Origin: Heterohyrax brucei
Taxonomy: Eukaryota; Chordata; Mammalia; Hyracoidea; Procaviidae
Length of the DNA: 64,000 nt
Direction: 5' to 3'
Assembly: GCA_028571685.1 (NCBI GenBank)
Contig: CM053162.1
Location: 64,592,351 to 64,656,350 of the forward strand
Part shown: positions 22,600 to 34,025 of the stretch, one piece after another
Position numbering within the stretch: the stretch's first letter is position 1
How the letters are laid out: every line of letters begins with the position of its first letter
Position numbers and translations under genes: made by a program
Notes under the pieces: generated by a model
Databases searched by the model: none
The model's input: only the letters and a program-made list of their open reading frames with translations
Told to the model about the DNA's origin: nothing

Positions 22600-23172
22600 T
22601 CTCTTCAAGTTTTCATCTGAGCATCATAGACTGTGTGATTGTCTGATTCAAAATGGCCAGTGCAAGTCGTTTCAGCTCACTAATGCCTAGGATATCAATG
22701 CTTATGCATTCCATTTCATTTTGAAAATTCCCAGTTTTCTTCGATTCATGCTTTGTACATTTCACTTTCTGATTATTAATGGACACTTGTGGCTCTTTTT
22801 TCTCATTTGGAGTCATGCCACATCAGCAAATGAAGGTTCTGAAAGCTTGAGTTCCTCCACATCATCAAGGTCAACTGCACTTTGAGGAGGCAGCTCTTCC
22901 CCAGTCATCTTTCGATTGCCTTCCAGCCTGGGGTCTCACCTTCCAGGACTATGTCAGACCATGTTCCGTTGCTATTCATAAGACTTCCCTTGGTAATTTT
23001 TTTTCGCAAATAAGCTACCAGTTTCTTCTTCCTAGTCTGTCTCAGCCTAGAAGCTGAGTTGACACCTGTGTGCCATGGGTGACTCTACCAGTATTTGAAT
23101 GCCAGGGGCATAGCATCTAACATCACAGCAACATGAAAGCTCCTATAGTGTGACAAACTGATAGACACATTG
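22600..23172 (-). repeat. RTE LINE 5' end, antisense
   Basis: Minus-strand 22,613-22,816 encodes part of the RTE endonuclease domain (NEMECISIDILGISELKR), the same region as 37,590-37,640. Further right it continues into the RTE 5'UTR, ending GTGTGACAAACTGATAGACAC, the complement of the element start. The L1 5' end lies at its left border. Confidence 0.8.
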
Positions 23173-24636
23173 TCTGTTAAAAGTGTTTTTATTGCAATGC
23201 TATATTTTGGCACACACCAACAAATAGATTTAACATTCAAAATGGTGTGCTAGTGTTTAAAAAAATAATCAATAGACTGAAGAGTAAAATCAAAATAATG
23301 AAGATGTCATTGATTGTCCAGCATGTTCAGCATCAAAATTGTCCAGTAAGTCCCAAGGAGATATAGAATATGCAGATATATTTATGTTAGTAAATTAAAA
23401 GATTGCCAACTTAGTTTCAGAAAAACAGTATCATCTATCACATTAATATAGCTACTTTGAATTTTAACGATTTATAGTTTTGTTACTTTGAATGTGATTA
23501 TTTGCTTTGACTTTGTGGTTATGTAGACACATGCTTAAAACCTTTATGGAAACACATATTTAAATTAAATCATCATGAATAATTTGATTAACACTGTGTC
23601 CATGAGATTTCCAGAAAGTTTCCATCTTTATCTATGTTTAATGAATATTATTATGTATCAGTAGTATACTCCTGAGAGCTTTCTATCACACAAACAGAAA
23701 AGGTTGAAATGTTTTTGTAGGATTAGGGTATGTTAAATCATTATAAGTCCAATTTTGTATCATAAAACTATAACAAATATTTAAGTGCTAATTTGAAAAG
23801 CTTGCCATAAACACACAACAAAATAATTTTATGTCAAATGGTTGCAACCAAGAAATAAAATTGTGACCAATAGATTTGCAAGAGAAAGAAGACACATAAT
23901 CATCACAATTTATTGCAGGAGAGTGAAACTCTATGATTACAAAAGCTCTAGAATGGGAAACAGTGTACTGAATATTTTTTGTAGCTATGCTGTTGACAGT
24001 ATAAGCTTTTGTAAATTGAATTTCACTCTGCTTTTTCATGAGATTAATAGTACTAAGAAGAATTAAATTGCACAGGTTTTATTTTATATCTCCCTCAAAA
24101 TTTTTCTATGAGGAAATTTAAAATAAGAATTGCTGTGGTGGGCACGAGGGACTAAAGAGCCATAATACGTGAACGAATAGAGAGAAAGTAAACATCCATC
24201 TGTTTACATTTAATTTACCTCTCCAAATCCAGAAATGTTATGTTTGATCACTGAAGTGATGTTTGATTGCTGAAGAAATTACTGAGTCTTAAATCATATT
24301 AAAAATCTTTAAGATGTCAAGCATAATAAGAAAATGAGAAAAGTTGGTTTAAAAAATTCAAACATGGAAAATTTGGATCTTAATTTTCAGAGAGTAAAAC
24401 TTAGCTTCTGGAAACCAGAAATCAATAAATATGACATTAATGAACAGATTAACATTCTGAAATGATGCTTGCCAAGATGGAACTTGACAATCATGAAAAA
24501 TAAATACACATTATGAATCCTGAGGATCCTGGATCATTGGCAGGGAGAAGAAATTGAAGGAAATAAGACTATCCATCTGAAAAGAAAAAGTTAGGCTAAG
24601 TTTACACAGTAACATTTGAAACACTTTTGCCCCTCT
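23173..24636. other. Unassigned AT-rich stretch
   Basis: No gene or named repeat. At 24,279-24,306 it holds a 28-bp word that recurs with one mismatch inside the mariner at 26,201-26,228. Overlapping opposite-strand ORFs at 23,788-24,066 have no domain. Confidence 0.5.
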
Positions 24637-24637
24637 A

Positions 24638-24790
24638 GAAACCCTGGTGGTGTAGTGGTTTAGTATTATGTCTCCTATCCAAAACGTCAGCAGTTCTAAT
24701 CTGTCAGGCACTCCTTGGAAAATCTTTTGGGTAGTCCTACTCTGTCTCATAGGGTTGCAGTGAGCAGGCACTGACTCAGCGGCTGTCAGC
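24638..24790 (+). repeat. AfroSINE, sense
   Basis: Head GAAACCCTGGTGGTGTAGTG (A-box region), B-box region CAGCAGTTCTAATCTGTCAG, then CTACTCTGTCTCATAGGGTT and a degraded 3' end. Confidence 0.85.
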
Positions 24791-25584
24791 TGGGCACTGG
24801 GTTGACCTTTTAATCAGCTGATCTCACAGGCTTATGTGTTTTGATGAATTGGCTAGGCATGCATACCTTTAGTTTCCCTGCCAACTTTTAAATATCACAA
24901 TACAGGCTAGGCCAGCGCCAGCTTTATATGAATGTCTCTTGACTCCACAGTCCTGTATATCACAATTTAAGGACAATTGATGACAAACTCTCTGAAATGG
25001 CCGAGACAGGGGGCTGCTCCTTGTATGTTCCTCAGCCACCTGCTTAACCACACCTCCTATGAGTGGTTTACATTCTTTGCTTTCCTAACTCTGCACTGAT
25101 GACTGGTGACAGCACAGGATTCGGAAATTCCAGTTTTTCTCGATATGATCTTGTTCCCTTCAAAGGAGCATAGTCTGTCCATCATTTCCTCTATCAGCAC
25201 TACCATAAAAGTCATTTGTGCATATTATTTTATAAAAATTTGGGGGAAAAATAAAGGAAAAGGCAGCATTAGAAAAGAAATATTTAATTTGTTATGCTAA
25301 TTTTGACTTCTGCTGTAACTGAAGAGAAATTTTCCTGTTTGGGTTATCTGTTAATGCATAACATACTACCAAACTCTCCTGTGGTTTCCCCATATATCTG
25401 GTCCTAAACGCATTTATGGACAAATGGTTTGAATTGAAGTCTATAGTCGGTAACCAAGGAGCACAAATTTAACTTCTAAGTCTCGTTAATATTATGTTTA
25501 ACCAAGAACCCAAATATTGTAGTTATCCTAGGTAACTGCACGTGTAATGACTGAATTCCAAGCTTCAGAAACAAACGAAAAAAC
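24791..25584. other. Unassigned non-coding stretch
   Basis: Nothing recognised; ORFs at 24,869-25,051 and 25,106-25,300 show no domain. Confidence 0.45.
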
Positions 25585-25586
25585 TA

Positions 25587-25735
25587 CTGATGTCAAATGA
25601 ATTCTGACTCAGTGTGCCCCTAAAGGATATAGTAGAACTGTCCCATACAGTTTCCAAGGACTATATGATGGATTTAAACTGCTGGCCTTTTGGTTAGAAG
25701 CCATGGTAGTTAACCATTAGCCATCAGAGTACTCT
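25587..25735 (-). repeat. AfroSINE, antisense
   Basis: TGTCAAATGAATTCTGACTC, AGTAGAACTGTCCCATACAG, TTTCCAAGGACTATATGATG and the head TAGTTAACCATTAGCCATCA. Strongly diverged. Confidence 0.8.
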
Positions 25736-25829
25736 TTAAAAGGATAAAGCATCTGTAAGTTGCACCCTTATGTATGACTTTGTCTAAGCAATGTGGAAGA
25801 CTTTCATATTTGTGGAACTAGAACATCTA

Positions 25830-27165
25830 GTCCACTTACATACAGTTTAAAGTTCTATTTACTCCTTATATATGAATGACAGCTAAGTGCTACATACCTA
25901 TTGCTAAATACCACTGTAGTCACCTTCAAAGTACTCCCCTTCGGAAGCTATGCGCCAATGCGCAACCCTTCAAAGTAATTTTGGAACTCTTTTGCTGGAT
26001 GGTCACCAAAGCTGTCGTCATGTTACTCTTGATATCCTGAACACCATCAAAATGTCTTCCTTTTAATATTTCTTTTATCTTCAGGAAAGCAAAAAGTCAC
26101 CGGGTCCAGATCAAGTGAGTAGGTAGGGTTTTCCAGTATAGTTATTTGTTTACTGGCTAAAAACTCCCCCATAGACAGTGTCTCGTGAGCTGGTACATTG
26201 TTACTGAGCCTTAAATCATATTAAAAATTGTAGTGATGCAAGAGCCATGAGTTGTTGACAAAAAGTTGAGGTTCTTTCCATCCAACTTTTTCAAGCAAAC
26301 TTTTCAGCAATTCCAAATAGTTAACTTGGTTAGTTGTTTGATATAAATTCATAATGAACAGTCCCTGTGATATCAAAAAAGGATTACTAACATCATTGTG
26401 ACTCTTGATTTGGACTGACAAAACATTTTTGGTCTTGGAGAATTGACTAACTTCCATTGTGCACTTTGATACTGTGTTTCAGGGTCGTTTTGGTACACCC
26501 AAGCTTTATCACTGTGATAACACAGCCTGAAATGTCATCTTGCCTCTCCAAAAAGTCTTGGCAAACTTCAACTCTTCTTTGCTTTTGTTCATCAATGAGC
26601 TCCTTTGGGAGAATTTTTGCACACACCTTTCTCCTGCCAAGATTTTCAGTCAAGATTTTCCTGTTTCTCGGTCCATGTTGGCTTGTTCTGCTATGCGTCT
26701 CACAGTCATACGATGATTTTGATGCACAATTTGACAAAGTTTGCAACAGTTTCAATCAGTTCTGCTTATTAGTGGTTGTCCCAACCTCTCTTCATCAGGG
26801 AAACTTTCTCCTCAGAGAAAAACTTTTAATCTGTTTATACACTACCATTTTCTTCAGGGCATTATCCCCATAAACTTGGACTAATATGGACCTGATTTCA
26901 CTTCCACTCTTGCTGATTTTAACAAGAAATTAAAGTTTATTCATTGCTTTAATTCATGTTCCAACATTTTAACATCGGCACGCAAAAACACAGAACAAAA
27001 ATAATGAATGCCACTCAGCAAGGCACAGCCACACGTCAACATGAACACATCTTCAAGACACTGATACTCCAAGATTATGAAACATTTCTGAGTTGTTTAT
27101 ATAGTGCTGCCAATGAAAATGCATGCTCGCAAGTTCACAAACTGGATTGTCAGACATCAAGTACC
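25830..27165 (-). mobile_element. Decayed mariner transposon, antisense, near full length
   Basis: About 1.3 kb, the usual mariner length. The right terminus (transposase 5' side) reads GTTCACAAACTGGATTGTCA; the left terminus is poorly preserved. Transposase remnants: minus-strand 26,447-26,755 has RNRKILTENLGRRKVCAKIL, PKELIDEQKQRRVEVCQDFL and ERQDDISGCVITV, from the helix-turn-helix/linker into the catalytic domain start; minus-strand 26,221-26,457 has FLISQGLFIMNLYQTTNQV, NYLELLKSLLEKVGWKEPQL and NNSWLLHHYN, from the DDE region. Left of 26,200 the complement covers the catalytic C-terminus. Frameshifts and a 28-bp insertion near 26,201 inactivate it. Confidence 0.88.
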
Positions 27166-27844
27166 TATATTTATCCTATTATGCTCAGACATTGAGAGTT
27201 AAAGAAATGTATCATGAACAGTGCGAATGAAATAGGAATCAAGTAATGACTTTCAAATTTCTCACTTAAGCAACCTGGTGATTTATTTGACTGTGTATTA
27301 TTATCCCTGGAGTAGCTGCGGTTAAGGAGCTCAGCTAGGAGATTCTCCTTTGGAGTCCCACACATGTTTGCACTGAGATAGTGGCTGAGACTGGACTCAA
27401 CTTAAATTTTCTTCAGTCATACATTTGGCATCTGGGCTGTGATGTCTGGAAAAGCTGGAGTCTATTCTGTTATCTCTACATGTGACCAGCTTGAGCTTCT
27501 TGCAGAATGTCAATCTCAAGATATTAAGGCTTCTTATAAGGCAATTGGCTTCCCCTGATAAAGCACTTTCGAAAACAGAAAGTAGAAGTTGTGATTATCA
27601 TAAGCTGGAATCTAGAACATGACATTTTGACTTAACATCTTATCTGTCATATTCTATAGTCGAAGCAGTCACAAAGCTCATTGAGTTTCAAGAGGAGAAA
27701 TCTTAATTTCCATATCTCAGTGTCAGATGTGTCAAAGAATTTGTGGACATCTTGAATCTTCCAGCACCCAAGAAGGTAAGCCACAGATAAAGTGTATCAA
27801 AGTTGTTTCAAGTTACATTTTAAACTTTCAAGTTTGTCTTCTGA
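27166..27844. other. Unassigned non-coding stretch
   Basis: No recognised repeat or gene. Confidence 0.45.
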
Positions 27845-27845
27845 G

Positions 27846-28034
27846 GACCCCTGATTGTGTAATGGCTAGGGGCTCAGCTGCTAACTCGTAGCTCAGTGGT
27901 TCAAATCCACAAGCAGCTCCATCAGGGGAAGATGTGACAGTTTGCTTCTGTAAATATTGGAAACTTTATGGGGCAGTTCTGCTCTGTCCTGTAGCATTTC
28001 CATGAGTCAGAATCAACTCAATGGCAACCTTTAG
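27846..28034 (+). repeat. AfroSINE long variant, sense
   Basis: Head ACCCCTGATTGTGTAATGGC, B-box region GTGGTTCAAATCCACAAGCA, extra body segment GAAGATGTGACAGTTTGCTT, then GGGGCAGTTCTGCTCTGTCC and ATGAGTCAGAATCAACTCAA. Confidence 0.87.
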
Positions 28035-28614
28035 TCAGCCAATATTTGTATATAAATCTCTATCCATCTGTAAGAACATTTCGCCCCTATTCACAATAGT
28101 TAATTTTATTCAATGATCCACTGTCTTTCCCTGGAAGTACATTCAGTCTGCTCTACATAAACACAGTCTAGGATATTCCCTTAAGAGCTCAGGCAAGACA
28201 AGCCAGGGTAGCTGTTAAAAAACTAAGTCCAACGTGACACATTCCTTCCAAAATATTTTTGCCAGTGTGAATCGCTGATCTGATGAGCAAGATACTTAAG
28301 TTAGGCATACATACACGCACACACATACCACAGACATACATACCCAGTCACATCAGGAGAATACTAATTCTCCAAACCAGTACAATCAAAGCCATAGTTA
28401 ATAAATGTAAAAATATTAAAGAGGCATAAAAGAAATATAAAAGATATTGATAGAGTCTAGTCTAATGAACAGACATGTGTATAATGGAAGACTAGTACTT
28501 TAAGGCTAATTATTGTACAGTGAAATAGTGCAAGTAATGTCAGCTATCATGTTTTGAATAATAAAAATATGGCACATAACTGAGCTATACATTTCTACTC
28601 TTAGATATAATACC
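28035..28614. other. Unassigned non-coding stretch
   Basis: Contains a short imperfect ACAC/CATA run near 28,308-28,345. No gene signal. Confidence 0.45.
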
Positions 28615-28616
28615 CT

Positions 28617-28738
28617 TTGCTGTCAAGTCCATTCCAGCTCATAATGACCTTAAAAGACAAAGTAGAACTCTCCCAAGGGGTTTCCAAGGAGTGCCTGGTA
28701 GAATTACTGTCGACTTTTGACCATTTTAGTTATCAGTC
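28617..28738 (-). repeat. AfroSINE, antisense, truncated
   Basis: TGCTGTCAAGTCCATTCCAG, AAAGTAGAACTCTCCCAAGG, TTTCCAAGGAGTGCCTGGTA. The tRNA-like head is missing. The plus-strand ORF 28,617-28,874 is a chance reading. Confidence 0.82.
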
Positions 28739-29514
28739 AAGATCTGATAGGACCCCAATATTATTTATCATCCATTTTCTGAAAAAAATTGTTTCAAAAA
28801 GTTTTTTTTGTTGTTTGTTTGTGTTGTTGTTTATTTTAACCACCAATTATCACCTGGGGACTATAAAGCATTAGAGGTATAGGTGAAACTACTCAAATGT
28901 CCATTAAAAATATTTAACTTATTAACATAGTTAAGAATACATATTTAAAATCATTTATTAATAGAAGAACATATTAATTTAGAGATAATTTTTACTTGTA
29001 CATTTCATGGACAATGTTATTTTAATTCTCACATGAATCTTCAACATTAGTGCACTTGTCACTAGAATCAATTTTTGACTCATTGAACTCTAATTTCCAG
29101 AATGTAACATGTTTCTTGTTTTCTAAATTGTTTGAGATATAGCGGTTTTTAAATCTGAGATGATATTTTTCCATTAAGGTTACTCTTCTGAGAAGTAATG
29201 ATTTGTAAAATGAAATACAATTATTGCCATTCCATTAAGTTTATGGATCATCTTAATTTTCCACAAAGTCATTACTAATATGTTGCTGTTCACAGTGATC
29301 TGTAAAACATTTCAGAATTCAAACTTATGATGACATCTAACATTTTCAATAGAGAGTACATACCCTTTAGAATAATTACTAAGTTTGGATTAAATTTTTA
29401 TGGCTTCCCAAAAACACCCAGGACCAAAAATTAGCCATGATTGAACTTTTTGTTTTTTTCCTACAAAACTGTACTTTCTCTTCAAAATGAAGTTAAAAAA
29501 TAATAATAATTAAA
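28739..29514. other. Unassigned AT-rich stretch
   Basis: Homopolymer and GTTGTTT runs near 28,800-28,835; no recognised repeat family or coding region. Confidence 0.45.
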
Positions 29515-30660
29515 ACATCACTGTCTAAAACTATCCCTATTTGCAGATGATGTGATACCATACATGAAAAACACAAAGGACTCCACAGGAAAATGAATGG
29601 AGCTAATACAAAGATTCATCAGTGCAGCAGGATACAAGAAAAACATACAAAAATCACTTGGATTCCTACACATCAACAAAAGGAAATCAGGGAAGCAATA
29701 ACATGTATAACAGCCCTAAAAATAAATAAAAATATACAAAATACTTAGGAATAAATCTAACTATGGATATGAAAGACCTATTTTTTTTTTAAAAAAAAAA
29801 AAGTAAAACACTATTGCAAATAACAAGTAAAGCCTTCATAAATGTAAAAATAGCATGTTCGTGGATAGGTAGATTCAACATCGTACAGGTGTCAATTCTT
29901 CTAAAAGCAATCTACAAATACAACTCAGTCCTGAGCCAGATATGAATACCATTCTTTAACAAGGTGGAAAAACTAATCATGAACTTTACATGGAAAGATA
30001 AGAGACCTGATAAGTAAAGTACTATTGAAGAAAAAGAATAAAATAGGAGGACTCAAACTACCTGTCCTCAGAGCCTACTATACAGCTACTCTGTTCAAAA
30101 CAGCCTCATGCTGGAACTGGCACGATGACAAATACATTGACCAATACAACACAACAGACAATACAGATGTAAATCCATCCACCTGCTCTTCAACAAAGAC
30201 CAAAAGTCCATCAAATTGGAACAAAAAAACCCTATGTTTTTAACAAATGGAACTGGCAAAACTGGATGTCCATACCTCATGCCACAAACAAAAAGCAATT
30301 CAAAATGGATTGAAGACCTAAATACAAAACCAAAACCCATAAAGATCATTGAAGACAAATTACGGTCAATAGTAGAGGCTCTAATATAAGGCACAAATGG
30401 TGTACATACCACAACTAACAATACCAAACACCAGAAGATTAGATAACTTAGATGTTCTAAGAAGTAAACATTTATGCTCATCAAGTGACTTCACCAAAAG
30501 AGTAAAAGGAGAAACTGCAGACTGGGGGAAAAAACACCTATGAGAAGTCTAACAAAGGTCTGAACTCTAAAATCTATAGGAAAATCCAACATCTTTACAA
30601 CAAAAAGGCAGAAACAATAATTCAATTTTAAAAAATGGACCAAAGTATACTAATTGTGTA
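29515..30660 (+). repeat. Old L1 ORF2 fragment, sense
   Basis: Sense L1 ORF2 starting at the RT FADD region (TTTGCAGATGATGTGATACC, reading FADDVIPYM), then SAAGYKKNIQKSLGFLHIN and KILRNKSN. The longest remnant is 30,025-30,243 (KKNKIGGLKLPVLRAYYTAT and LFKTASCWNWHDD). Frames break repeatedly. It continues to the region before the ORF2 C-terminus (AAAAAATGGACCAAAGT near 30,630) and lacks a 3'UTR. Confidence 0.82.
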
Positions 30661-30711
30661 ATAAGAAGCTAATTTGCTCTGCAAACTTTCATGTAAAGTA
30701 CACTTAAAAAC

Positions 30712-31027
30712 ATTCTAGCAACTATCTAATCTAAACCCTCCCCTGCTCGCCCTCCCTGCCTCCCCTCCCTTGCAGCTGTCAAAGAGTTGTTTCTTCTATA
30801 CGTAAGTCTGTTTTTGAGATCTTATCATAGGGGTCTCATACAATATTTGTCCTTTTGTCTCTGACTACTTTCACTCAACATAATGTCTTTCAGCTGAAAG
30901 CAGGTTATGAAATGTTTCCTGGAATCATCATTGTTCTTTATCATTGCATAGTGCCCCATTGCGTACATATACCATAGTTTACCTATCCATTCCTCTGTTG
31001 TTGGGCATCTGTGTTGATTCCATCTTC
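30712..31027 (-). repeat. L1 5'-inverted segment (twin-priming half)
   Basis: Antisense L1 covering the ORF2 C-terminus and start of the 3'UTR: CAACTATCTAATCTAAACCC through TACCTATCCATTCCTCTGTT. It matches 61,845-62,150. Abuts a sense L1 3'UTR, giving the head-to-head form of a twin-primed insertion. Confidence 0.83.
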
Positions 31028-31435
31028 TCCTCTGAAAGACCTCAATTGATGGTCCAGCAGTTTGGGGGTTCCCCTGTGAGCATGGCCCCCGGCTCTGATG
31101 CTGCCCTTGCCCATAAATCATAACGAAGGTCCACTCTTCGGACACAAATGGATTGGACTTGGCGATGCAGAGTGACCATATATTGGATGCATTTTATGGC
31201 TCTATGCAATCTGTAGGATATCATCCTGCTGACCTCTGGCTGGAGGAAGGAGAGTGGGTGGAGAGGAGGGAAAAGGAGACTGTTGGGAGGATGAGACATG
31301 TATGGAGCAGAGAGGAATAGTGTGCTGTCACTGGGCAGGGAGAGCAGTGGAAGTTGCATACGGGTGGGCATGTAAATTTATACAGGAATGTACATTTTCA
31401 CTCAGTTGTAATAAAGAAAAAATGAAAAAAATTTC
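31028..31435 (+). repeat. L1 3'UTR and tail, sense, partner of the inverted segment
   Basis: AGACCTCAATTGATGGTCCA to TTTCACTCAGTTGTAATAAA, then an A-rich tail with interruptions to about 31,450. It is the reverse complement of 60,960-61,345. Confidence 0.87.
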
Positions 31436-31495
31436 TAAAAAAAATAAATATTAGCCTGTAAAGACAATTCGTAAGGATTTGTATAGATTAATTCT

Positions 31496-32138
31496 TTTTT
31501 TTTCTTTTTTTACTTTTTTTTTTTTTAGTTTGAGTAAGTGAAAGTATGCAATCCGAATTGGTTTTTCATGCCCTCCTGTCTGTAGCCCTTTCTGCCCTCC
31601 CCACCTGGTGACAGCACATTCCTCCTTTCCATTCCATACTTCTAGTGTCCCCTCAACAAGCATCTGTCTCCTCCTCTGCCACCTAAAAAAAGGGCAGCAG
31701 GACCGCCTTCTATAAATGCACAGAACCCTAAAGTATGCACAGTGTATGGTCACACTGTGTCCCTGAGTCCCTTCTTCTCTGAAGACCTGACCTCGTTACT
31801 GGCTGCCAGTCAGGGACAGCAGCAGGTCTAGAGGCGATGTTCCCAGGGGAGTGTCCAAGCTGTTGGACCATCAGTTCAGGTCTTTTAGAAGAGTTCTTGG
31901 GCTGCACCCCTCTTTTTCTCATGTTGGCTAAGGAACTCTACATTGTGTCCACTGTCACAGCTGTCTTTGGTGGTAGCCAGGCACCATCTGGCTCTTCCGG
32001 TCTCTTGTTGATACATCACCCATTCGTATGGATCTGTCTCCTCAACTCTTTTCTCCTTGTGTCTTTGATGTTCCAGATGATCATCATTCCAGATGAGCTG
32101 GGACCATTTGCTGTACCTCAGATGAAAGCTTGCTTGCC
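31496..32138 (-). repeat. L1 3'UTR, antisense, first unit of a double-3'UTR insertion
   Basis: Poly(T) at 31,496-31,527 follows directly after the left copy of a 16-bp duplication, then the 3'UTR blocks (CCACCTGGTGACAGCACATT; GTTGGACCATCAGTTCAGGT; GAGCTGGGACCATTTGCTGT). It is cut at GCTTGCC and followed by a second poly(T). The ORFs across it are shadows. Confidence 0.85.
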
Positions 32139-32627
32139 TTTTTTTTTTTTTTAATTGTGATTCAGTGAAAGTAGTAAGTGATTCAAGTTAAATTTGCGTG
32201 TCCACCTATCTGCAGTTCCCTCTGGTCCCCATGACAGCACCATCTTCCCTTCCATTCTGTACATGTCGTATCCTGCTAACAATCTCCTATGCCCGCCTCT
32301 CCATCCTCTCCTCTCCCTTCTAGTAAAAAGCCAGTAGGGTATCATCCCGTAGATAGATAGATCCATAAACTGGACATACTGTATGGCCACCTTGTGTCTC
32401 CAAGTCCAATATATTCCCATCCAAAGAGTTGACCTCAGTAATGAATAATGACCAGGGGCAGCAGCAGGTCCAGGGACCATGCTCCTGGGGGAAGTCCCAG
32501 GCCGTGGGACCATCAATTGGTGTCTTTAGTGGAGTTCTTGAGGTGCACCCCTCTTTTATTTATGTTGCCACTGGGACCTGACATTGTGTACCCATCACAG
32601 CTGGCATTGTGAGCCCTGTTACGGCTG
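32139..32627 (-). repeat. L1 3'UTR, antisense, second unit
   Basis: Starts with poly(T) at about 32,139-32,152 and repeats the 3'UTR blocks (ATCTGCAGTTCCCTCTGGTC; GTGGGACCATCAATTGGTGT; TGGCATTGTGAGCCC). It ends where the right copy of the 16-bp duplication begins (32,628). Confidence 0.83.
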
Positions 32628-32643
32628 TGTATAGACTAATTCT

Positions 32644-33075
32644 GTATCAGCCAGCTTTTGCTGGATTTTGTTGCACTAACAAGCATTACCGTTTCAGTGG
32701 CTTACAACACAAGTTTCTGTTTTATTTACATCATGCATTTAGCCCCATGCCATTCTGTTTCATGTATCTTGTTTATTCCAAGACCTAGGTGGGAGAAATG
32801 AACCACAGATGACACAATTCCCATGAAGGAATATCTCAGTGGCACTCAGAGCTTCTGTTTAGACATTGTGCACTCAAATTTACTCCTATTCCCTGGATGA
32901 AAACAAGCCAACTGGCCATGCTCAGTGTCAGCGGGATGGGGAAGCCTGTGCCTTCAAAGGAGAGACACTGCAAGCCTCCGGGCAATTGGTGGAGGTGCGC
33001 AATGCCTTTGCGGTGAGGACAGCAGATAACAGAATAGCAACAAAATCTATCCTAACTCTTTCTGAGAAATAATTT
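32644..33075. other. Possible old DNA or LTR repeat, unassigned
   Basis: ATCAGCCAGCTTTTGCTGGA...AGTGGCTTACAACACAAGTT resembles a generic ancient mammalian repeat pattern, but I cannot name the family. The ORF at 32,866-33,072 shows no domain. Confidence 0.35.
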
Positions 33076-33221
33076 TGAGGAGTAGTCTTGTCTTATCTTT
33101 GTGAACTTATGAAGTTCTTTAATATCTATTTTTGATATAAAAGATCCTTCTGCAACATTAATCTCAAAATTTTAGTCTAAGCAGTACTGCCTTTTCTAAT
33201 CTGGCTTTTAGGGTGAGGTAT

Positions 33222-33382
33222 GGAAACCCTGGCAATGTAGCAGCGAAGAGCCATGGGTGCTGACCAAAAGGTAGGCAGTTCAAATCCACCAGGCACTGGC
33301 TGGAATTCTATGGGGCTAACTCTGTCCTATAGAGTCACTATGAGTCAGAATTGTCTTGACAACACTGGATTTGGCTTTTGGA
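33222..33382 (+). repeat. AfroSINE, sense, full length
   Basis: GGAAACCCTGGCAATGTAGC, GCAGTTCAAATCCACCAGGC, TAACTCTGTCCTATAGAGTC, ATGAGTCAGAATTGTCTTGA, then a CTGGATTTGGCTTTTGG end. Confidence 0.88.
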
Positions 33383-33870
33383 AGGAAGCATGGTGATAAG
33401 AGGACATTCTTCCAGATATAACTGCAAAGAACACTATGCTGTCACTTCTGTGGCTATAAACTAATTTTTCTACTCCCAAAATTGCCATTCTCAAACATAT
33501 CCTATGGTTACTGGTGCTAGAAATTAATTATATTTATTATCTTTGGGGGACTGAATGACAATTTGCCACAGTGAAAGCTAGCAAAATCTGCTCTTGGGAT
33601 ACTTTTTACTATTTTCTTATGATTAATTCTATCTAGATTCTATAACATTTAATATTTAAACATTACAGTCATACAGAACAATATAATCGCTTAGTTGCTA
33701 GTCATCAATCTTTCATGGGACTTTAAATGAGAAGACATAAAAAAGCACAGAATTTAAGCTGTGTTTCACAGCCTCCCTCTCTCCCCCATTACCATAATCC
33801 TCTAGGCTTTAGTTCAAGTGTAGTAGGTTGATTAAAATTATTAGTATATTTCTTTCAGTCTAAATTGAGA
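33383..33870. other. Unassigned non-coding stretch
   Basis: No repeat or gene recognised. Confidence 0.4.
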
Positions 33871-33871
33871 T

Positions 33872-34025
33872 CACTAATTAGGTGATATTGGGATACTCAC
33901 TTAACTTCTCTATGCTTCAGAAGCATCATGGCAAAAATAATTAATTCTAATTCATTCATTTACTGTGAGTATTAAAAAAGGTATTGCGTGTAAAAAGCCC
34001 TGGCCTACAACATATTAAAAACTCA
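33872..34025 (+). repeat. MIR SINE, sense, diverged
   Basis: GGTGATATTGGGATACTCAC, TTAACTTCTCTATGCTTCAG and AAAAGCCCTGGCC follow the MIR body order (ACTTAACCTCTCTGTGCCTCAG in the consensus is close). Confidence 0.6.

Noticed and set aside
23788..24066. Opposing ORF pair
   Set aside because: Two ORFs on opposite strands of AT-rich DNA, with no recognisable domain on either.
24638..24790. tRNA-like A and B boxes
   Set aside because: They belong to the tRNA-derived head of AfroSINE copies, which occur about twenty times; no cloverleaf with intact acceptor stem is present.
29770..29805. T-run followed by A-run as possible hairpin terminator
   Set aside because: It sits inside an old L1 ORF2 fragment and is a homopolymer expansion; intrinsic terminators are not expected in a mammalian genome.
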